From Pararge aegeria (taxonomy: Eukaryota; Arthropoda; Insecta; Lepidoptera; Nymphalidae), in contig NC_053187.1 of the NCBI RefSeq assembly GCF_905163445.1, forward strand, positions 7,750,001 through 7,814,000: a DNA stretch of 64,000 nucleotides, read 5' to 3'. Numbering within the stretch: position 1 is the first letter of the stretch; the number at the start of each line of letters is the position of its first letter. Of this stretch, positions 58,071-64,000 are shown piece after piece. Under the pieces are notes generated by a model that searched no databases, was not told the DNA's origin, and was given only the letters and a program-made list of their open reading frames with translations. The position numbers and the translations under genes were made by a program.

Positions 58071-58933
58071 AAAACATGATCCTTTAAAGCCCGCCAACCT
58101 AGATTGGAGTAATGTGATGGGTCAAAGTTAAGAATTCTTCACGCCTGTATCCGAGAATTGAGGAATCATTTGCCAGTAGTGGAACAATTAAGACTGAGGA
58201 TGATATTGATTCTTATGAGTCAACGGTCCATTAGTCCATAAACTGGATCATTTCGACCAGGAACTTCAACATACACACGTACAAATTATTCCAGCTAATT
58301 TTTGATTTCCCGGTGAGTCAACGCCTCCCGTAGGAATACTAAAAGCGTCAATGCCAAATAGCGAATAACATGTGTTTATTTTTGAAGCACGTTTGCGTTT
58401 CCATAACAGCATCCCGTTTCTTGCTAACTTATTGTGTTGTGTCTAATAACATAGCGAGCAATAGTGAGTTAAGCGTCTTTAAGTAATTGCTACCACAGCA
58501 TGGGATTCTATTGTTCTCTTATATTAAAACGCTAAGATATTTAATGAACAAAAGAAAGTGTTTTCTGAAGTAGGTACAAGTCACTAAGATTTAAAAATAA
58601 ATGCAGAGTTCAAAAAGCGTTTAAGGGCCCGTTGAAGTGATGAGAGCTGAAATGTAATTTCCACGCCATTACGAGTTACGAGGCTCATCAGCGTGACTTA
58701 ATTTCACCTAATTGCTAGCGACTTTACGGAATATTGCCGTCTACTTTATGACCAGGCTCAGAGCTTCATACTTTGTAATAAACGATAAAAATACTCTACT
58801 TTCATGCAGTATAATGCTTACTCATTTTACCTCATGATAGATCAAGGCGGATAATTAGACGAGCCGATTTTGATAAAAAAAAGTAACCTATTTGAGTAGT
58901 AGTAGAGTTTTCTGTGACGGAACTCGTTCGGAG

Positions 58934-59109
58934 CAGTGGCGTGCATATAGAACGAAGAAAATGTCCAGAACGAGTTATAAATAGTAAAGGGTAGGCTTTT
59001 TATAACTCTTACAATGCCTATCCTTAGGACTTTTTTAAACTCTTACTGCAGATTATCTTCATATTATATCATCTGCATACCCTGTGCATACCCTCTACGC
59101 AAGCCACTG
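58934..59109 (+). mobile_element. 176-bp longer variant of the hAT-type MITE
   Basis: Ends CAGTGGCGTGCA and AAGCCACTG, with flanking octamers GTTCGGAG and CTCCGGAG (six of eight match). The interior is about 33 bp longer than other copies and diverged. Confidence 0.75.
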
Positions 59110-59117
59110 CTCCGGAG

Positions 59118-59330
59118 ACATACTATCGCCGTGCTTATTTTCGCCGCTAATCAGCATTGTTGTAATGCTGTGTTCTGATCTGAAGGGTGTGGTCGCTGGT
59201 GTAATTACAGACCTATGAGGCTTAACCATTACGCCTCAATACGGCGGGATGTTGTAGGACGTGCTCCTTGCACTTCCCACTTACCATCAGGTGAGCCATC
59301 TGCTTGGTCCGACAAGTATTACTATAAAAA
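59118..59330 (+). repeat. SINE-E copy
   Basis: TATCGCCGTGCTTATTTTCG, AATCAGCATTGTTGTAATGC, CTGAAGGGTGTGGTCGCTGG, GTAATTACAGACC and CACTTACCATCAGGTGAGCC. It follows the MITE at 58934 directly. Confidence 0.72.
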
Positions 59331-59385
59331 AACAAACAACTGCTTCGCTTGGTGTTTTTTAAACATGACCGCCAAATGTTTTGAA

Positions 59386-59640
59386 GACCATAAAGCGGTG
59401 ATATCTTTATGGTTAGATCTTCGGTCTTCCCGTCGTGGGGACCGAGTTCAATTCCCAGCACGTACCTCTAACTTTAGTAAGCTATGTGCGTTTTTGATTA
59501 AAATATCGCTTGCTTAAAGCAAGATGAAGGAAAACATCCTGAGGAAATCAGCATGCCTGAGAATTCTTTAAAAGCGTGTTAAATTTATCAATCCAAACTT
59601 GGACAGTGTGGTGGAGGAAACCCATGGCAGAACACATGTA
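59386..59640 (+). repeat. SINE-A copy, diverged
   Basis: AAGCGGTGATATCTTTATGG head, GAGTTCAATTCCCAGCACG B-box region, body with GAAGGAAAACATCCTGAGGA. The tail is shortened. Confidence 0.75.
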
Positions 59641-59676
59641 TGAGGCAGGTGAGATAAATTATCAAGGGCTAATATA

Positions 59677-59724
59677 AAAACAAAATGTTAATTATTTGGT
59701 GGCAAATAATAAACATTTTGTTTT
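59677..59724. repeat. 22-bp hairpin, 4-nt loop, one mismatch
   Basis: Arms 59677-59698 and 59703-59724 match at 21 of 22 positions; loop GTGG. It lies beside the SINE-A copy ending about 59640. Confidence 0.93.
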
Positions 59725-60939
59725 TTTTATTGCATTTACATGATTGATTAAACACATCCTTGCCATTGCATCTACTCGTAGGTAAGAATATCTTGGTCTG
59801 TTCAAAGCAAATAACGTTCAGTTAATCTGAAAAGCAATCAACCCATTTCTCCGTTGCACAAAGCTGGAATTGCTATCGTAAATATTTCTGGCAGTAGTTT
59901 TGGTTCGATCTCTATCGAATTTCTTACTGGTGTTTTGGATAGCTGCCGATACGGAAATTTCGAAAGTTATGTTCACAAACTAACGCTTTTCGTGCTACCT
60001 TTATTTGAATTGTAATGGTAAATGAATGCCAGTTCAACAACGTAAATCAAAAATTACCTAAAGTTACGTTCAGTTTTAATGATATCGGTGATCGGTGATC
60101 GGTCAAACTTTATGTCATACAATACATTTTTTAAATCTATCTTTTGCTATATATCAAAAGAAGGTTTTGTCCTAACCATATGGTAGACAACCTGCAGCCC
60201 AAATGGTTAAACGTGGGAATTTGATATTTTAAGACAATATAATGTACCCAAATTCATTTCTAGAACACCTTTAGGGAAAAGTATGTCTGTATTAAGAATA
60301 GATTCGCAGGATATATATGGATATGCCCCTAAGCGCGGGAGAAAATTTGTGTGAAAGTTTGTCATTATTCATGTATTAATTTTTCATATCCATGAATCTA
60401 TATATTTCTGTTTTTAACTATAAATGGGGAACACGTAAGTGAAGTATTGAAAATACTACCAACAAACGGTTGATAAATGGGATATCAGCAATTCTTGGCA
60501 GACGAAGTTGCAATCGATGTAAATCGAATCGAAATAACTGCCTCCTAGTAAGCTCGTAATATTATTATTTAATCGATCACAAAAAAGGCAAATATCCTTT
60601 TCAGTCTCTTTGTTCAGACTAATCTTCGGAACTTATAAACCGACTTGCGAGGATCTGGGCTACTTTTTATCTAGGGAAAATTGTTTGGACTACTTCTAGG
60701 CTACCTCATAACTCAAAAAGGGGCGAACGTAAATAAGTAGTTCGTAAAAAGTGTAACGCTTTGGTCAATTTCCATAATATTTTCATATAATATGATTAAA
60801 ATATATGGATTTTTATTACGAGTAATAAGCATTAAACTTAGGTATACCTACTATATTATGGTGATATAATAGAGTACGCTAAATGCTTCTCTCATTTAAT
60901 TGTACGGGTTATGTTTTTTCGCATATTTTATTTAATAAG

Positions 60940-61260
60940 TTCAAAGTTTATATAAAACGTAAGCTTACAGAAAAATCCTATAATAATATTAAGGATAACT
61001 TAAACGATAAAAAAAGCTTGGGTATGAATTGCTCTAGCTTCATAGCTTAATATAAATTTACTTTAAGATGGTAATAACAAAAAAAAAATTACCTGGCTAA
61101 GTTTGTTGTGGGCTCTTCAAAGACCAGGGCGCGTTTGGAACCCTCGTAGCTTTAGGTTTAAGTTGGCGAACTAATTTATCACCATCCCCTTACAATTATG
61201 TAAACATATATGTATGAACGCTCCAAAAGTTCCTGTGATAGGCCTTGAATGAATTTCATA
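60940..61260 (+). repeat. Same LINE family, 3' UTR copy
   Basis: TATAAAACGTAAGCTTACAG, AAAAAGCTTGGGTATGAATT, TTACCTGGCTAAGTTTGTTG, GACCAGGGCGCGTTTGGAAC and TCGTAGCTTTAGGTTTAAGT follow the family order on the plus strand. Confidence 0.75.
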
Positions 61261-62044
61261 ATGCAAATCATAATTTCGGAACCGGTGGCATTTGAAACAG
61301 TGTTAAAGAGCTGCCAATTTAGCCACAAACCTGCTACCGTAGATGAAAAGTTAACATTTGCGTTCTTATCAGTGTTTTAGCAAAATTCCACGTAGTATAT
61401 AACAACAGACATTTAGTTTCAAAGTACTTTTATAACTTCGGTATTATATTAATGCTATCAGTAACACATGTAGACCATTATTTATAACTACAACTGTTAA
61501 GATACATTCAAGCATTATTTATGTCAACAATTTAGATCCAAAGTATACAACTGCGGTGTGAGTGAGATTCAAAGCATATAAATAATAAATGCTATGCTAG
61601 CAGTAAACATGAAGCGCGTTCCCGGTGGTAATCTGTATTGCTTCCTTCCGTCACACCGGCGACGGGCGGCGCAACGCGGAAATCAGTGACGGGGCTACGA
61701 GAGGCACCTATAATCATGACTGGGAAATGGACTGAATCAACAGGTCGACCAAATGAAATATTATATTTGCATGGGAAAAAGAATTTGAGGGCGGCATTGG
61801 GTATTTGGAGTATTTGTGTTGTTATGAGATTTTGTAATATATTTTGAGAAATATAATATCAAATAGAATGATCAACGGGAAAAATAAAAAGATTTGTGGA
61901 AAAACTGACAGAACTCAGAAAGTAGCAAAGCTAAAGTGGCAATAGGCAGGGCACTACTAAATTAGTAGCCTAGCCACTAATAAACTAATACATCAATGGC
62001 CTGATAAACGTTGGTAGACCTCCCATTTGGTTAATATACAATAT

Positions 62045-62402
62045 TACGGCCGATAAGGCAGTGGGCAGCGACCCTGCTTTCTGAGTCCAAGGCCGTAGGT
62101 TCGAATCCCACAACTGGACAATATTTGTGTGATGAACATGAATGTTTTCAGTGTCTGGGTGTTTATCTATATATTATAATTATTTATGTATATTATTCAT
62201 AAAAATTATTCATCAGTTATATACCCAGTGGCGTGCACTTCATACATGCACAAAACCACTGCATACCCTAAAAATTTTGTATTATTAAGGGGAAGGATTT
62301 TTCCATATTATTGCCATTTTCCTTCTTTATGCATACCCTGGTCAGAAACCTTGTGCACGCCACTGCTAGTACCCATAACACAAGCTACGCTTACTTTGGG
62401 AC
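62045..62402 (+). repeat. SINE-B copy split by a MITE
   Basis: Head GGCCGATAAGGCAGTGGGCA and GGTTCGAATCCCACAACTGG, body to CATCAGTTAT. It then continues after the MITE with TAGTACCCATAACACAAGCT. Confidence 0.85.
62226..62365 (+). mobile_element. 140-bp hAT-type MITE inserted in a SINE-B copy
   Basis: CAGTGGCGTGCA...TGCACGCCACTG, lying between two halves of a SINE-B (62045-62225 and 62366-62402). The duplication is degraded; only the TACC at the 3' part of the two octamers matches. Confidence 0.85.
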
Positions 62403-62414
62403 TACAAATATGAA

Positions 62415-62578
62415 TCGGTGAAGCGGTGATAGCGCATTGGGTAGGAGCTGGACTTTACTTTCGGCGGGCCAAGTTCGAATCCCAGCGTGGTTGACTACGG
62501 CGTTAACCCTATCTCATTGTGGGAGGAGACCCGTGCTCTGTAGTGAGCCGGTAATGGGTTGGTGTGATGATGATGACA
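62415..62578 (+). repeat. SINE-A copy with central deletion
   Basis: Head GTGAAGCGGTGATAGCGCAT and AAGTTCGAATCCCAGC join directly to the 3' part (GTGGTTGACTACGGCGTTAA ... GGTGTGATGATGATGA). The central 150 bp are missing. Confidence 0.82.
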
Positions 62579-62579
62579 A

Positions 62580-64000
62580 TATGAAAATGGTCGCAGTGGG
62601 TCGCTGTTTATACGAAAATATAGGACAGTGGAATTTGGAATCGCTCTACACTAGTACAGGGGTGGCCTTTGCTAAAAAATGTGTCGAAATATGTTTGATA
62701 TAATTGTGTTTTACCTATTTTAATTATTGAATTGAAGCTATTAGCACACTATAATTTGTTTACGATGGTGCGCAAACTACTGTCGTAAATAACAATTAAG
62801 TACTGAAAATTCAAAGGCATAGTTATTGATATTGAAGAAAATAATGCCACCGCCAGTCTGCTAGGCGAATTTACATATCGACTATTATTTTGAAATATTG
62901 TCACGGAGTATACAATAACTCAAGCCTTACATTAGTGCTTAAGAGCGAAGTTTAAAGGATTTACCGACTTGTTAGTTTGTTGTTTACATTATCAGTTAAG
63001 TCACGTCTAACCCATCAAGTGGACAGTAGACTATTGTTCTGGTGTTAATTGTATTTCGACAAATTTGCTACATTTTCCTTACTAATAAGTATATTATGAT
63101 TGATAACTTTGTGACAAGGTAGTTCCCTTAGGCATATTTTTCATTAAGTCATTATTACATTTTTCTATTAAGAAAATATATTTTATTTAAAAAAAAAAAG
63201 TTGTTGAATAGTGTTGCCAGGGATAAAACGATGACCTCCCACTATCTGATAGGCCTCCAGAGCAACACTTCGCAGGGCATGCAAAGAACAGGTCCAACAA
63301 ACTGCCGCCTTGTGTCTATTGACATGAGACGTAGGCATTAACCCTCATGTGTAATCACATCCTGAAGACCGATGCTGCTTCTCGGATTAAAAATATTCTT
63401 CATCTTTCTAAGTCTTATTATTATTTTTGATCAAGCTTCACTCATATAGCCCCAGTTAAAATACTTATATAAATATTGATTATTTACAGGATATTTTGCA
63501 AAATCATGTCTGTCTGATCTTACTCTACGATCGCGCGGATAGGTTGGAATGCAGAGAAGCCGGGAGTGAACTTTGCAGACCCAATTCATAGCTTGAATTC
63601 CTTTATAAACTATGACGGGATTTATGCTATGATTTGATTCATGCCATTGGGTAAAAAAATGAGTTATTTAAACTACAACAAGAGTAGAGTCTTGTCTGAA
63701 CCTGGTATCACCCGTTCGAATTAATTTTTCTACCTGTAATGTACTTACATATACTATAATAGAAAAGGTAAAAGCAATAAATCTTCTTTTACACTTCAGA
63801 CATGTACCAATGAGCCTGTCTGTGTTCAGACGAAACTAATTAGCCGAGACTCGGCCTCTCAGATCCCACCCACTATGCCTCCCTCACAATTTACCGTAAC
63901 CAAAAAGTTATAAGACCGTCTACCTGCTCGTATGTACTCTTCCCGTTGAATTGCACCTTACTTTAACAGTGCCCTTATCAAATACATTGTGGGTTAAACC
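62580..64000. other. Right end of the window, no gene seen
   Basis: Only the SINE-E fragment at 63210 is recognisable. The rest is AT-rich with a GC-rich spot left of it at about 61620-61700 that I cannot assign. Confidence 0.4.
63210..63385 (-). repeat. SINE-E fragment with adjacent hAT-like end
   Basis: Complement of ACTGCCGCCTTGTGTCTATT and of CATGAGACGTAGGCATTAAC matches the SINE-E body. TAGTGTTGCCAGG at 63213 resembles a hAT terminus but I see no matching right end. Confidence 0.5.

Noticed and set aside
61620..61720. GC-rich spot that might be an exon
   Set aside because: No supported frame with splice sites or motif; too short to judge.

Overview
The window looks like nuclear DNA from a lepidopteran insect. 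It is AT-rich, its genes have small exons and long introns, and it is packed with short non-autonomous transposons: tRNA-headed SINEs ending in ATGATGATG, Helitron tails ending in CTAG|T, hAT MITEs with 8-bp target duplications, and 5'-truncated LINE tails. There are no bacterial-style operons and no CRISPR array. The repeats under the labels SINE-A to SINE-E were grouped by eye, and the labels are mine.

I can support three protein-coding genes, all on the minus strand and spaced far apart. (1) 1987-6693: a Yellow/major-royal-jelly family gene. Five coding exons are visible and the last exon(s) lie beyond the left edge. A probable non-coding first exon with a TATA-like promoter sits near 11.6 kb. 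(2) 26735-34565: a complete four-exon gene for a secreted 832-residue protein of unknown function. It has a large Tyr/Asn/Ser-rich first part, a Pro-Val repeat region and an Arg-rich tail with the only two cysteines of the mature protein. (3) 44205-53614: the last two coding exons of a FAM107 (DUF1151) family gene, separated by a 9.15-kb intron; its 5' exons lie beyond the right edge or were not found.

The rest is intron and intergenic DNA. 1-2 kb: yellow intron with a MITE and a perfect hairpin. 2.4-2.9 kb: Helitron remnant holding a SINE. 6.7-13 kb: mostly unremarkable AT-rich DNA with one candidate small Cys-rich peptide exon. 13.35-15.1 kb: a 1.4-kb hAT element inserted in a SINE. 15-25 kb: a mosaic of SINEs, LINE tails and Helitrons. 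25-35 kb: the secreted-protein gene, with Helitron and LINE debris in its introns. 35-44 kb: repeats, a foldback element and several palindromes. 44-54 kb: the FAM107 intron with a second hAT MITE family. 54-64 kb: dense nested repeats.

The three genes do not form an evident functional unit: one probably belongs to melanin/cuticle biology, one is a secreted possibly structural protein, and one is a cytoskeleton-associated family member. I found no new enzymatic or defence system. The least explained signals are the uncharacterised secreted protein, an unusual number of perfect short-loop palindromes, a frame-preserving candidate cassette exon in yellow, and a foldback element with 73-bp arms.
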